Shown here: positions 1 to 9,949 of the stretch, piece after piece
Layout of the letters: every line of letters starts with the position of its first letter
Position numbering within the stretch: position 1 is the first letter of the stretch
NCBI GenBank assembly: GCA_021791415.1
Contig: JAJYWQ010000011.1
Location: 1-57,641, forward strand
Source: a bacterium
GTDB taxonomy: Bacteria; Chloroflexota; Dormibacteria; Aeolococcales; Bog-877
DNA: 57,641 nucleotides
Direction: 5' to 3'
Notes under the pieces: model-generated
Database searches by the model: none
What the model saw: only the letters and a program-made list of their open reading frames with translations
Told to the model about the DNA's origin: nothing
Translations under genes and position numbers: made by a program

Positions 1-9
1 TCAAATAAG

Positions 10-85
10 TGGTGCCCCCGGAAGGACTCGAACCTCCGACACGCGGTTTAGGAAACCGCTGCTCTATCCCCTGAGCTACGAGGGC
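10..85 (-). tRNA. tRNA-Arg (anticodon CCU)
   Basis: Read on the minus strand this folds as a complete cloverleaf. The 7-bp acceptor stem pairs GCCCTCG with CGGGGGC, the discriminator is A and a genomically encoded CCA ends at position 10. The anticodon loop is TTCCTAA, giving anticodon CCT, which reads AGG (Arg). The T-arm has GGAGG, the loop TTCGAGT and CCTTC with one G-T pair. It stands alone and is transcribed away from the next gene. Confidence 0.95.
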
Positions 86-302
86 CGGCTTGCCGGGGGA
101 GTTTGTGAGCCGACTGGTCCAACCACAGGGAGGTGTACCCGAGTAGCTGTGGGGTAGCGGCTCTCGAACTGGTCCCGCCGACGACCTGAGTCTAGTCGGA
201 GCGCCGAGCTCCCGTCGTCCGCGGGGGGCGAGCCCAAGACGGGCCCTGGCGCTCATCGAGACTGGGGCCCGAGGCGGGCGAGATCCGCCGGCGGACCTGG
301 GC

Positions 303-319
303 GGTGCCGAGAGGGCACC
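303..319. repeat. Inverted repeat upstream of the asparaginase-like gene
   Basis: GGTGCC (303-308) and GGCACC (314-319) form a perfect 6-bp dyad around a 5-base centre. It covers the expected -35 area of the promoter whose -10 box lies at 330-335, so an operator is possible. A hairpin ending an upstream transcript is the alternative; no T-tract follows. Confidence 0.4.
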
Positions 320-329
320 CTCGACTTCA

Positions 330-335
330 TATAAT
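330..335 (+). promoter_or_regulatory. -10 box TATAAT of a leaderless transcript
   Basis: A perfect TATAAT ends six bases before the GTG at 342. With normal spacing the first transcribed base would be the G of the start codon. No Shine-Dalgarno lies between them and no good -35 is visible. Confidence 0.7.
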
Positions 336-341
336 CCGGGC

Positions 342-1262
342 GTGCTTCTGGTCGCCAGCGCCAACGGGTCGGTGGGCATGAGCGCTGGCTGGGCCATCCT
401 GTCCGCCGGCGGCTCCGCGCTCGACGCCGTGGAGGCCGCGGCGCGCGAGGTCGAGGACAACCCCGACGACCATTCGGTCGGGTACAGCGGGTATCCCAAC
501 CTGTTGGGGCAGGTCGAGCTGGATGCCTCCCTCATGGACGGCGCGACGCGCCGCGCGGGAGCCGTGGGGGGAGTCCGGCGCTTCCGTCATCCGGTCACCA
601 TCGCTCGTGCGGTGATGGAGAGGCTCCCCCATGTGATGCTGATCGGCGACGGTGCCGAGAGACTCGCGGCCGAGATTGGGATGGAGCCGGAGAACCTGCT
701 CACCCCGGAGGCGGAGGCCGCCTGGCGCGAAGGGGTGAGCGGGGAAATCAAGCCGGAGGACTCCCGGCGGCGGCTCTTGGACCGGGTGGCCGGCCTGTTC
801 GCCGACCCCGAGCACGTGGCCGGGACCGTGAACTTCCTGGCCATCGACGCCAGGGGCCACCTGGCCTCGGCCGTGAGCACCAGCGGCTGGGCCTGGAAGT
901 ACCCCGGACGGTTGGGTGATTCCCCGGTGATCGGGGCCGGCAACTACTGCGACGACCGCTTCGGAGCCGCTGCATGCACCGGCTGGGGGGAGCTGGCCAT
1001 CAGAGGTGCGACGGCCCACACCCTGGTCACCCTGCTCTCCCAGGGGGTCCCGCTGGAGGAGGCTGCCAGCGGGGCTTTCGCCGCTCTCTCCGGCCTCGAC
1101 GTTCCGGGGGGCGAGCCGATCATGAACCTCGTCGCCCTGGACCCGGAGGGGCGGCACACGGGCCTCAGCTCCCAGCCGGGCAACTCCTACGTGGCCTGGG
1201 AGGAGGGGATGTCCAACTACGTCACCCTTCCCCGGCGCGTGGTCTCCATCGCTGCCCGCTGA
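342..1262 (+). CDS. Isoaspartyl peptidase / L-asparaginase family (N-terminal nucleophile hydrolase)
   Basis: The 306-residue product matches the plant-type asparaginase and aspartylglucosaminidase family, whose members cleave beta-aspartyl or GlcNAc-Asn amide bonds after self-processing. The segment GTVNFLAID carries Thr162, the expected new N-terminal nucleophile after autocleavage. It is followed by the family motifs around STSGWAWKYPGR, GDSP and GAG-Y-DD, and by ATG-GELA-like substrate-loop residues. Length is normal for the unprocessed precursor. The GTG at 342 is chosen because TATAAT ends six bases upstream, implying a leaderless mRNA. It precedes a run of other amide and peptide hydrolases, so a role in degrading amidated or isomerised peptides is inferred. 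The exact substrate (isoAsp peptide, Asn or glycoasparagine) cannot be told from sequence. Confidence 0.85.
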   Translation: MLLVASANGSVGMSAGWAILSAGGSALDAVEAAAREVEDNPDDHSVGYSGYPNLLGQVELDASLMDGATRRAGAVGGVRRFRHPVTIARAVMERLPHVMLIGDGAERLAAEIGMEPENLLTPEAEAAWREGVSGEIKPEDSRRRLLDRVAGLFADPEHVAGTVNFLAIDARGHLASAVSTSGWAWKYPGRLGDSPVIGAGNYCDDRFGAAACTGWGELAIRGATAHTLVTLLSQGVPLEEAASGAFAALSGLDVPGGEPIMNLVALDPEGRHTGLSSQPGNSYVAWEEGMSNYVTLPRRVVSIAAR

Positions 1263-1289
1263 CCGCGGGGAAGTGCCGGGCCGCGCCGA

Positions 1290-1295
1290 TATGAT
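1290..1295 (+). promoter_or_regulatory. -10 box TATGAT of the KPR-amidase operon
   Basis: TATGAT lies about 50 bases upstream of the TTG at 1347. It would give a short 5' leader containing the Shine-Dalgarno GGGAGA. It probably drives the tightly packed run to about 9.29 kb. Confidence 0.4.
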
Positions 1296-1346
1296 CGGAA
1301 CTGCCGCCCTTCGGCGGTCGGCGCAGCCAACGCCGGGAGAGCTTTT

Positions 1347-3506
1347 TTGCACCTGACCATCATCGGCGCCGGGGCCATCGGCGGGACCATCGGGGCCCAC
1401 ATGGCCCGGGCCGGGCACGAGGTGCTGCTCTGCGACGCCGACCGGGAGCATGTCGAGGCCATCAACCGCGACGGTCTCACTATCGAGGGACCGGTGGCCA
1501 GCTTCACCGTGAGGGTCCCGGCAGTCACTCCAGACCAGCTCCCGGAGCGGCTGGACAGGGTCGGGTTCGCCGTCAAGAGCCATCACACCCGGCAGGCGGC
1601 CGAGCTCCTTCGGGGCCGCCTGGCGCCGGACGGCTACGTGGTGAGCTTGCAGAACGGACTCAATGCCGCCGCCCTCTCCGCCGTGGTGGGGGAGGCCCGG
1701 GTGTTGCTCGGATTCGTCAACTTCGGGGCGGACCTCATGGCCCCCGGCCGGATCATGCAGGGCAACGTCGCGACATTCCGGGTGGGGGAGGTCAAGCCCG
1801 GGCCGGTGACACCTCGGGTGCGGGAGCTGGCGGATGCCCTGCCCTACGCCGAAGCCACCGACAACATCATGGGCTTCCTCTGGAGCAAGGAGGCCTACGG
1901 GGCCATGCTCTTCGCGGGCGCCGTCTCCGACCTTCCCATCTCCGCCACCCTCGAACAGCAGGAGTGGCGCCCACTCATGCTGGCCGTGGCCCGGGAGGTG
2001 CTGGCTCAGGCCCCGGTGCGCTGCGAGCCCTTCGACGGCTTCGACCCCAGGGATTTGGAGGGCTCTCTCGGCAGGCTCGCCGAATTCAATCGTCGTAGCG
2101 CCAAGTCCCACAGTGGCATCTACCGCGACCTCATGGTGCGTCACCGCCCCACCGAGGTGGAGGGACAGCTGGCCGATCTACAGGGCCCGCTCACCCATCA
2201 CGTTGCCGAGATAATCCGCTCCATCGAGCGGGGCGAGCGCACCTGTGAGGTGGCGAACCTGGTCCTTCTCTCGGCGCTGCACCGGGCGGAGGAGACGGGT
2301 CGGGAGCTGCAGGCGGTGGTGCACCTCATATCCGCGCCGCTCCGGGCGCGCACAGGTCCGCTCCTCGGGGTCCCGGTAGCGGTGAAGGATCTCTTCGCTG
2401 TCCGGGGACTGCCCCGGGGCAACGGCAATCCGGAAGCCATGTCCGGCCGGCCCGCCGGCTCCGACAGCGCGGTGGTGGCCCAGCTGCGGGCGGCGGCGGC
2501 GGACGTCTTCGCCACCACCGCCATGCTGGAGTACGCGGCCGGGGCAACCCATCCAGCCGTGCCCGAGACCCTCAATCCCTGGGCGAGGAGCCGCACCGCC
2601 GGGGGATCCAGCGGTGGCTCGGCTGCCCTGGTCGCGGCCGGTGTCTGCCCGGCAGCGCTGGGCACCGACACCGGTGGATCGGTGAGGATCCCCGCCGCCT
2701 ACTGCGGGGTCGTCGGCTTCAAGCCATCCCACGGGCTCCTCGGTCAGGCCGGGGTGCAGCCGCTGGCGCCGACCCTCGACGACGTGGGCATCGTCGCCTG
2801 GGACGTGGCCACGGTCCAAAAGGTTCTGGGGGCGCTGGTGCCGGCGTCTCACTCCCCCAGGGGGCCCCTCGCCTTGGCTTACGTCCCCTCCCACTTCGGT
2901 GACCCCCGGATGGAGGGAGGCGTCTTGGGCCAGTTGGCGACGACCCTGGAGCGCCTCCGGAGTGCCGGTGTCACCCTGGTGGAGCGCGATGCCCTAGTCC
3001 TCAACGAGCTGGACCAACTCTTTGACCCCATCTTCCTGTATGAGGCGTGGCAGGTGCACGGCCCGACCGTCGAAACCCGTCCTGGCCACTTTGGGCCAGA
3101 GACGCTGCGGCTGCTTCAGGCCGCCCGCGCCGTGGGGGTTGAGGAGTATCGGATGGCGCTGGACCGTCGGGAGCAGCTGCTCTCAGCCTTCTCCGACCTC
3201 CTCTTGGGGGTGGATGGCCTCCTCACCCCTGCGGTGCCCTTCGTGGCGCCGCGGACCACCCCGCCGGTGGACACCCCAGAGGGGGAGGCCGAGGCCGCCT
3301 ACACTCGGATGGTCAACGTGGCGGGGGCTCCGGCGGCGGCCCTGCCCTGTGGCCTCAGCGAGGGGATGCCGGTCTCCATCCAACTGGTGGGGAATCCTGG
3401 CGCGGACTGGCCACTCCTCGGCGCCGCAGCAGAACTGGAGCGGTTGTTTAGGTTCGAGGAGTTTGGTCGGCTGTCGCCGGGCGCAGCCGCGGGGAGAGTC
3501 GATTGA
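1347..3506 (+). CDS. Fusion: ketopantoate-reductase-like dehydrogenase + amidase-signature amidase
   Basis: A single 719-residue frame joins two enzymes. Residues 1-310 are ApbA/PanE-like: Rossmann motif GAGAIGG near the N-terminus, SLQNGLNA, and the C-terminal helical domain. Residues 330-719 are an amidase-signature hydrolase. The catalytic triad is visible: Lys347 in VAVKDLF, cis-Ser421 in GGSSGGS and nucleophile Ser445 in GTDTGGSVRIPA. The amidase lacks part of its usual N-terminal helical arm, so the dehydrogenase tail runs almost directly into the core. Start is TTG behind GGGAGA. The next gene overlaps by TTGA. An NAD(P)-dependent oxidation of a hydroxy or oxo acid coupled to amide hydrolysis is inferred; the substrate is unknown. 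No frame break is seen at the junction. Confidence 0.85.
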   Translation: MHLTIIGAGAIGGTIGAHMARAGHEVLLCDADREHVEAINRDGLTIEGPVASFTVRVPAVTPDQLPERLDRVGFAVKSHHTRQAAELLRGRLAPDGYVVSLQNGLNAAALSAVVGEARVLLGFVNFGADLMAPGRIMQGNVATFRVGEVKPGPVTPRVRELADALPYAEATDNIMGFLWSKEAYGAMLFAGAVSDLPISATLEQQEWRPLMLAVAREVLAQAPVRCEPFDGFDPRDLEGSLGRLAEFNRRSAKSHSGIYRDLMVRHRPTEVEGQLADLQGPLTHHVAEIIRSIERGERTCEVANLVLLSALHRAEETGRELQAVVHLISAPLRARTGPLLGVPVAVKDLFAVRGLPRGNGNPEAMSGRPAGSDSAVVAQLRAAAADVFATTAMLEYAAGATHPAVPETLNPWARSRTAGGSSGGSAALVAAGVCPAALGTDTGGSVRIPAAYCGVVGFKPSHGLLGQAGVQPLAPTLDDVGIVAWDVATVQKVLGALVPASHSPRGPLALAYVPSHFGDPRMEGGVLGQLATTLERLRSAGVTLVERDALVLNELDQLFDPIFLYEAWQVHGPTVETRPGHFGPETLRLLQAARAVGVEEYRMALDRREQLLSAFSDLLLGVDGLLTPAVPFVAPRTTPPVDTPEGEAEAAYTRMVNVAGAPAAALPCGLSEGMPVSIQLVGNPGADWPLLGAAAELERLFRFEEFGRLSPGAAAGRVD

Positions 3507-4546
3507 AAGCTGCTGTGTATCGGGGTGCCGGGAATGTCCAGGTGGAGGAGGTGCCCGATCCGGCGATAGTGGAGCCTACCGACGCGGTCGTGCGCGTGGT
3601 CCGTTCCTGCATCTGCGGCTCGGACCTCTGGGCCTACCGGGGGGTGATCCAGCGAGCTGTGCCCGCACGCCTCGGTCACGAGTTCCTGGGGGTGGTGGAG
3701 TTCGTCGGCCCAGACGTCCGCACGGTGGCCGCAGGCGATCTCGTCGTGGCCCCCTTCCAGTGGAGTGACAACACCTGCCCCGCCTGCCGCGACGGGATCC
3801 AGACTTCCTGCGTTAACGGCGGGACCTTTGGCGCCCCGGGGACCGACGGCGGCCAGGGCGAGGCGGTGCGGGTGCCCTGGGCCGACGGGACCCTTGTGGC
3901 GGTGCCCGGGGGCATCGCCGGGGCCACCGACGGACTGCTGAGGTCCCTCCTGGCCACTACCGATGTGGCTGCCACCGGACTCCACGGCGCCCGCCTCGCC
4001 GAGGTCGGCCCGGGCAGCACCGTCGTGGTCATCGGCGACGGCGCTGTGGGCCTGTGCGCCGTCCTGGGCGCCAGATCCATACTCGGCGCGGAGCGGATCA
4101 TTCTCTGCAGCCGCAACCCGCATCGCCGGGAGCTCGGCAGGCGATTCGGAGCCACCGAGGTGATCTCGGAGCGAGGAGATGCGGCGGTGGCCGCGGTGCG
4201 CGATCTCACCGGTGGGCTGGGCTCGCGCCACGTGGTCGAGGCGGTGGGGACCCCGGAGGCGTGGGAGATGGCGCTGGGGATGGCCCGGGAGGGGGGCACC
4301 ATCGGGGCGGTGGGCGTTCCCCACACCACCCCGCAGCTCGCGCTCTTCCCCCTTCTGGTCCACCATCTGCGGGTCCACATGGGGGTGGCCCCGGTTCGCC
4401 ACTATCTTCCTGACCTGATCGACAGGGTGATGGCCGGGACCTACGACGCCGGGGCGGTCTTCGATCTCGAGCTTCCGCTGGACCAGGTTGCCGAGGGATA
4501 CCGGGCGATGTCGGAGCGCAGGGCGATCAAGGTGATGCTCACATGA
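3503..4546 (+). CDS. Zinc-dependent alcohol dehydrogenase (MDR family)
   Basis: The 347-residue medium-chain dehydrogenase has the catalytic-zinc ligands in CGSD (near residue 38) and GHE (near 60). The NAD(P) Rossmann motif is IGDGAVGLCAV. The structural-zinc lobe has only three cysteines (N-CPAC-x7-C), with Asn at the usual first Cys position, so the structural zinc site may be altered. The gene begins with TTG overlapping the previous stop (TTGA) and ends overlapping the next start (ATGA), so it is translationally coupled on both sides. It probably oxidises an alcohol intermediate of the same uncharacterised catabolic pathway. Confidence 0.85.
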   Translation: MKAAVYRGAGNVQVEEVPDPAIVEPTDAVVRVVRSCICGSDLWAYRGVIQRAVPARLGHEFLGVVEFVGPDVRTVAAGDLVVAPFQWSDNTCPACRDGIQTSCVNGGTFGAPGTDGGQGEAVRVPWADGTLVAVPGGIAGATDGLLRSLLATTDVAATGLHGARLAEVGPGSTVVVIGDGAVGLCAVLGARSILGAERIILCSRNPHRRELGRRFGATEVISERGDAAVAAVRDLTGGLGSRHVVEAVGTPEAWEMALGMAREGGTIGAVGVPHTTPQLALFPLLVHHLRVHMGVAPVRHYLPDLIDRVMAGTYDAGAVFDLELPLDQVAEGYRAMSERRAIKVMLT

Positions 4547-5775
4547 GCCCTGCTTCCCACTCCGGCCCCGGCCGCTACCGCGGATACCGCTCCTACCAGT
4601 ATCTCGAGCCCCGGCGGGACTACCGGACGTTCGAGCTGGCCGCGGAGCTGGACCGGGTGCCGTCCGCGGCGGTGCCGACCTCGGCGGAAGAGGAGAGGAG
4701 GGTGCGGCGGCTGCTGGCCGAGGGCCCGATCATCTCCCTCCACGACCATCCCGTGGTGGTGCCCGAGCGCATCGAGGAGCTGCTCGACTACCGGCGGCAC
4801 GGTCGCGACTGGACAGGGTACCTGGGCCTCAGCCGCTCCGGTCTTCACGCCGTCATTGACAACCTGGCAGATGGAGAGGGGTTGATCACCTCCCGCAACG
4901 GCTGGAAGTGGGACGAAACCCTCGCCGACCTGGGCATGCGCCTTTGCGATCTGGCACACCAGGACTACGTGCGGGTGGTGCATCGCTTCTCCGACATAGA
5001 GGAGGCCAGGGCCCAGGGGCAGCTGGCCATGATCCTGGGGATCGAGTCGGCCACTCCGATCGAGAACGAGCTGGATCGGCTGGACATCCTCTACGGCTTC
5101 GGCATCCGCTCGGTGGGCGTCACCTACAGCGAGGCAAACCTCCTTGGCAGCGGCCTAGCTGAGGCTCACGACGCCGGGCTCACGGCTTTTGGGCGCCGGG
5201 CTGTCCGGCGGATGAACCAGCTGGGGATCCTCATCGACTGTGCCCACGCCGGCGACCGGACCACTCTGGAGACGATCGAGGCCAGCTCGGCCCCGGTGGC
5301 CATCTCGCACGCTGGGGCGCGGGCGGTCTGGCCCACCAGCCGGATGAAGCCGGACGAGGTGATCCGCGCCTGTGCCGACTCCGGTGGCGTGATCGGGATC
5401 GAGGCTGCTCCCCACACCACCCTCACCCGGGAGGACACTCACCACAGCATTGACACCTACATGGCTCACTTCGAGTACTGCGCCGAACTGGTCGGGATCG
5501 AGCATGTGGGGTTCGGGCCCGACACCCTGTTCGGGGACCACGTGGGGATGCACCGGGTGATGTCCGACTGGTTCGGCGAGCCGCCCGCCGCTCCGCCTCA
5601 GCCGATCGAGAAGGTGGAGTGGGTGCAGGGGCTGGAGAGCCCCGCGGAGGCGCTCACCAACATCGTGCGCTGGCTGGTGGTCCACGGATACCAGGACCGG
5701 GAGATCCTCCTGGCGGCAGGGGGCAACGCGATGCGCCTCCTGGAGGTCGCCTGGCGCCCGGGGGTGGAGGGTTGA
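4543..5775 (+). CDS. Membrane dipeptidase (peptidase family M19)
   Basis: The 410-residue product carries the renal-dipeptidase TIM-barrel pattern: LHDHP near residue 65 with the first zinc ligands, the bridging Glu in GIES, and HAG and SHAGAR segments with downstream zinc-ligand histidines. The family hydrolyses dipeptides, including those with D-residues, and some beta-lactams. No signal peptide is visible, so the enzyme is probably cytoplasmic. The ATG overlaps the preceding stop by ATGA, placing it in the same operon as the amidase fusion and the Zn-ADH. The N-terminal segment of about 50 residues (Tyr/Arg-rich) before the core resembles that of bacterial M19 paralogues rather than the mammalian enzyme. 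Confidence 0.85.
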   Translation: MSPASHSGPGRYRGYRSYQYLEPRRDYRTFELAAELDRVPSAAVPTSAEEERRVRRLLAEGPIISLHDHPVVVPERIEELLDYRRHGRDWTGYLGLSRSGLHAVIDNLADGEGLITSRNGWKWDETLADLGMRLCDLAHQDYVRVVHRFSDIEEARAQGQLAMILGIESATPIENELDRLDILYGFGIRSVGVTYSEANLLGSGLAEAHDAGLTAFGRRAVRRMNQLGILIDCAHAGDRTTLETIEASSAPVAISHAGARAVWPTSRMKPDEVIRACADSGGVIGIEAAPHTTLTREDTHHSIDTYMAHFEYCAELVGIEHVGFGPDTLFGDHVGMHRVMSDWFGEPPAAPPQPIEKVEWVQGLESPAEALTNIVRWLVVHGYQDREILLAAGGNAMRLLEVAWRPGVEG

Positions 5776-5831
5776 GCGCCCCGGCGGACGCGCTGCAACC
5801 AGCCGCGCCCGGTCGATCCGGAGGTGATGGG

Positions 5832-6515
5832 GTGAGGGTGGCGGTGGTCACCGGGACGGCCCAGGGGATCGGTGCCGCCATCGCCGCGGCGCTGGAGGCG
5901 GACGGAACCCGGGTGTTCGGGTTCGACCGCGACCAGGTGGACATCACCGACCGGAGCCAGGTGGACAGCTACTTCGCCTCCCTGCCCCCGGTCGACATCC
6001 TGGTCAACAACGCCGGTGGGGTGTGTGGCCAGACCTTCTCCCCCCTGGAGGAGGTGACCGACGAGTCCTGGCGGGCGGTGGTCGACGCCAACCTGACCGG
6101 GACCTTCCACTGCACCAGAGCGGTCGTGCCGGGAATGAAGCGGGCCGGCTGGGGGCGAATCGTGAACATCTCCTCGGGTGCGGGCCGAACCGTCTCCCTC
6201 ACCGGGATCCAGGCCTACGCCGCGGCCAAGGCGGCCCAGATCGGGTTCACCAGGCAGATGGCCCACGAACTGGGCCGGTTCGGCATCACCGTGAACTGCA
6301 TAGCCCCCGGGTTCATCCTCTCCAACCCCACCACCCGGCGCCAGTGGGAGAGCTACGGGGAGGAGGGGCAGGCACGGGTTCTGGCGGGGATCGCGGTCGG
6401 CCGCCTGGGGCGTCCGGAGGACATCGCCCACGGAGTCCGCTTCTTCGTGGCCGAGGACTCCTCCTGGATCACCGGCCAGACCATCTCCATCGACGGCGGC
6501 AGTGCCCTCCTGTAG
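5832..6515 (+). CDS. Short-chain dehydrogenase/reductase
   Basis: This classical SDR of 227 residues shows TGTAQGIG (cofactor loop), NNAGG, the catalytic Ser in NISSGAG and YAAAK (Tyr-x3-Lys). It ends with the usual ITGQTISIDGG. The GTG at 5832 is chosen because GGAGGTGA sits six bases upstream and the protein then begins directly at the first beta strand. A TTG at 5772 overlapping the previous stop is the alternative and would add 20 unconserved residues. It resembles FabG-like 3-oxoacyl reductases, but context suggests a dedicated catabolic dehydrogenase. Confidence 0.85.
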   Translation: MRVAVVTGTAQGIGAAIAAALEADGTRVFGFDRDQVDITDRSQVDSYFASLPPVDILVNNAGGVCGQTFSPLEEVTDESWRAVVDANLTGTFHCTRAVVPGMKRAGWGRIVNISSGAGRTVSLTGIQAYAAAKAAQIGFTRQMAHELGRFGITVNCIAPGFILSNPTTRRQWESYGEEGQARVLAGIAVGRLGRPEDIAHGVRFFVAEDSSWITGQTISIDGGSALL

Positions 6516-6576
6516 GGGAGGGGGAGGGCCCCTGGTCTGGGGCTCATGAGGCAGGCAGAGTATTGAGGGGGGGAGT

Positions 6577-8307
<1,731 letters not shown>

Positions 8308-8319
8308 GGAGGGAACGAG

Positions 8320-9291
8320 GTGTCCGTGTCAAGGTTCGCGCAACTGGCCCCTGTACCAGGCGCCGTGGCCCGCGGCTGGGTCAGCGTACCCGGAGTCGAG
8401 CCCGCCTGGGAGCTGCCGGCAGTGGTCGTCCGGGGCGCAGAGGATGGGCCGACGCTCGCCGTGACCAGCGGGATGCACGCCGCCGAGTACGTGCCCATCG
8501 AGGCGGTCACCAGGCTGACCCGCTGGCTGGACCCGGCCCGTCTTCGGGGCACACTGGCGGCGGTGCTGGTGGTCAACACCCCCGGTTTCTATGAGCGATC
8601 GATCTATGTCAACCCCCGGGACGGTCGCAACCTGAACCGCTCCTTCCCGGGCGACAGGGACGGCGATCCCGCGGAGCGGGTGGCCAACTTCCTTCTCGAG
8701 GAGCTGATCGCCCCGGCCGACGCCTACGTGGACGCCCACTGCGGGGATCTCATCGAGGCGCTGAGCCCGTTCACCCTGTGGACCAGGGCGGGGGACGGCG
8801 AGGTGGCCGAGCGCTCCCGCCAGATGGCCCACGCCTACGGCTTCGAGCACAGCCTGGGAGTGGAGCCGGACTCGGTGCCCGGGGCGGCCTACGCCTCCGG
8901 CGCCCTCCGCGGGGTTCCGGGGATCATCGCCGAGATCGGACAGCAGGGAGTGGTGGACGAGGCTTCGGTGGGGCGCCACCTACGGGGGCTGCAGAACGTC
9001 CTGGCCCACCTCGGCATGATCGACCCCCTTGGCCCTCCTCCGCCTCCTCCCCAGGAGATGGATCAGATGGTCTGGACCAGGACCGACATCTCCGCCACCT
9101 ACCACCCCAAGGTGGTGGTGGGTGAGCTGGTCGAGGAGGGGCAGGTGGTCGGTGAGCTTCGGGACGTCTTCGGGGAGACGCTGCGCACCATCCGCGCCCA
9201 GGCCTCGGGGGTGGTGGTCTTCCTGGTCACCTCTCTGGCCGTCAAGGCCGGCGACCCGTTGCTGGGGCTCGGAGTTCCCGCCGGCCGCTGA
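8320..9291 (+). CDS. Succinylglutamate desuccinylase / aspartoacylase family zinc hydrolase
   Basis: The 323-residue product has the M14-like zinc site: H-x2-E in SGMHAAEY, the Arg/Asn pair in GRNLNRSFPG, the third ligand in VDAHCGD and the catalytic Glu in AEIGQQG. The C-terminal part contains a beta domain with lipoyl-like hairpins, as in AstE/AspA-type proteins. The family deacylates N-acyl amino acids or related amides. It starts GTG 12 bases after the DUF885 gene, behind GAGGAGGG, and closes the catabolic operon. Confidence 0.85.
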   Translation: MSVSRFAQLAPVPGAVARGWVSVPGVEPAWELPAVVVRGAEDGPTLAVTSGMHAAEYVPIEAVTRLTRWLDPARLRGTLAAVLVVNTPGFYERSIYVNPRDGRNLNRSFPGDRDGDPAERVANFLLEELIAPADAYVDAHCGDLIEALSPFTLWTRAGDGEVAERSRQMAHAYGFEHSLGVEPDSVPGAAYASGALRGVPGIIAEIGQQGVVDEASVGRHLRGLQNVLAHLGMIDPLGPPPPPPQEMDQMVWTRTDISATYHPKVVVGELVEEGQVVGELRDVFGETLRTIRAQASGVVVFLVTSLAVKAGDPLLGLGVPAGR

Positions 9292-9298
9292 CTGACCG

Positions 9299-9904
9299 TC
9301 ATACCAGCTCCACTCCCGCCGCCTCCAGCTCGCGGATGGCCCGCTCGCCCGCTCCAGGCGTGAGCTCCACCGCGGAGGTGGCGGAACTCACCAGGAAGCT
9401 CGGGTAGCCGAGGCGCATTGCGTCCAGTGCCGTCTCACGCACGCAGACGTCGAGGGCGAGGCCGGCCAACACCAGGCGGACCACTCCCAGCCTCTCCAAG
9501 ACCGCGCTAAGGCCGGTCGCCTCCACCCGACCGGAGGAGGGATCGCGCGACCCGAAGCCGGAGTAGCCGTCCAACCGGCCCTGGCCCTTGCGCACCAGGT
9601 GGTCGGGGCGGGGGAGCAGGGGGTGCAGCTCGGCCCCCCAGCTGTCCTGCACACAGTGCCGGGGCCAGAGCCCTCCCCGCTCCTGGAAGTGGGGGGTGAC
9701 GGCCGGGTGCCAGTCCTGGGTGCAGATCACCGGGGACCCCGCGGCGGCGGCGCCGGCCATGAGGGAGGCGCACTCGGCGGCCACCTCCTGGCCGCCGGGG
9801 ACGAACAGGGTCCCCCGGGGATCGGCGAAGTCGTTCTGCACGTCCACCACCACGAGGGCCACCCTGGGCCCCAGGGGCAGGGCGCCCGGCAGGTCAGCTG
9901 TCAT
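9299..9904 (-). CDS. pncA: Nicotinamidase / cysteine hydrolase (isochorismatase fold)
   Basis: The 201-residue product has the nicotinamidase triad: Asp21 in VVVDVQNDF, Lys106 in VRKGQ and Cys154 in LDVCVRETA. Metal ligands Asp64, His66 (TQDWHP) and His83 are in place, which favours nicotinamidase over generic isochorismatases. It converts nicotinamide to nicotinate for NAD salvage. The ATG at 9904 is used because GAGGTGGAG precedes it; the open frame continues upstream without homology. It is divergent from the kinase-phospholyase fusion and only 7 bases from the convergent end of the aspartoacylase-like gene. Confidence 0.85.
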   Translation of the reverse strand: MTADLPGALPLGPRVALVVVDVQNDFADPRGTLFVPGGQEVAAECASLMAGAAAAGSPVICTQDWHPAVTPHFQERGGLWPRHCVQDSWGAELHPLLPRPDHLVRKGQGRLDGYSGFGSRDPSSGRVEATGLSAVLERLGVVRLVLAGLALDVCVRETALDAMRLGYPSFLVSSATSAVELTPGAGERAIRELEAAGVELV

Positions 9905-9937
9905 CTCCACCTCAGGTGTCGGCTTCTTCCTCTTCCC

Positions 9938-9943
9938 TATATT
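9938..9943 (+). promoter_or_regulatory. -10 box TATATT, possibly bidirectional
   Basis: TATATT ends six bases before the ATG at 9950, so the forward transcript should be leaderless. The complementary strand reads AATATAGG, a plausible -10 for pncA, whose ATG is 32 bases away and has its own Shine-Dalgarno. Confidence 0.6.
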
Positions 9944-9949
9944 GCTGCT

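Noticed and set aside
327-2144. Minus-strand open frame opposite the asparaginase-like gene and the KPR domain
   Set aside because: No recognisable domain; forward genes have complete catalytic motifs.
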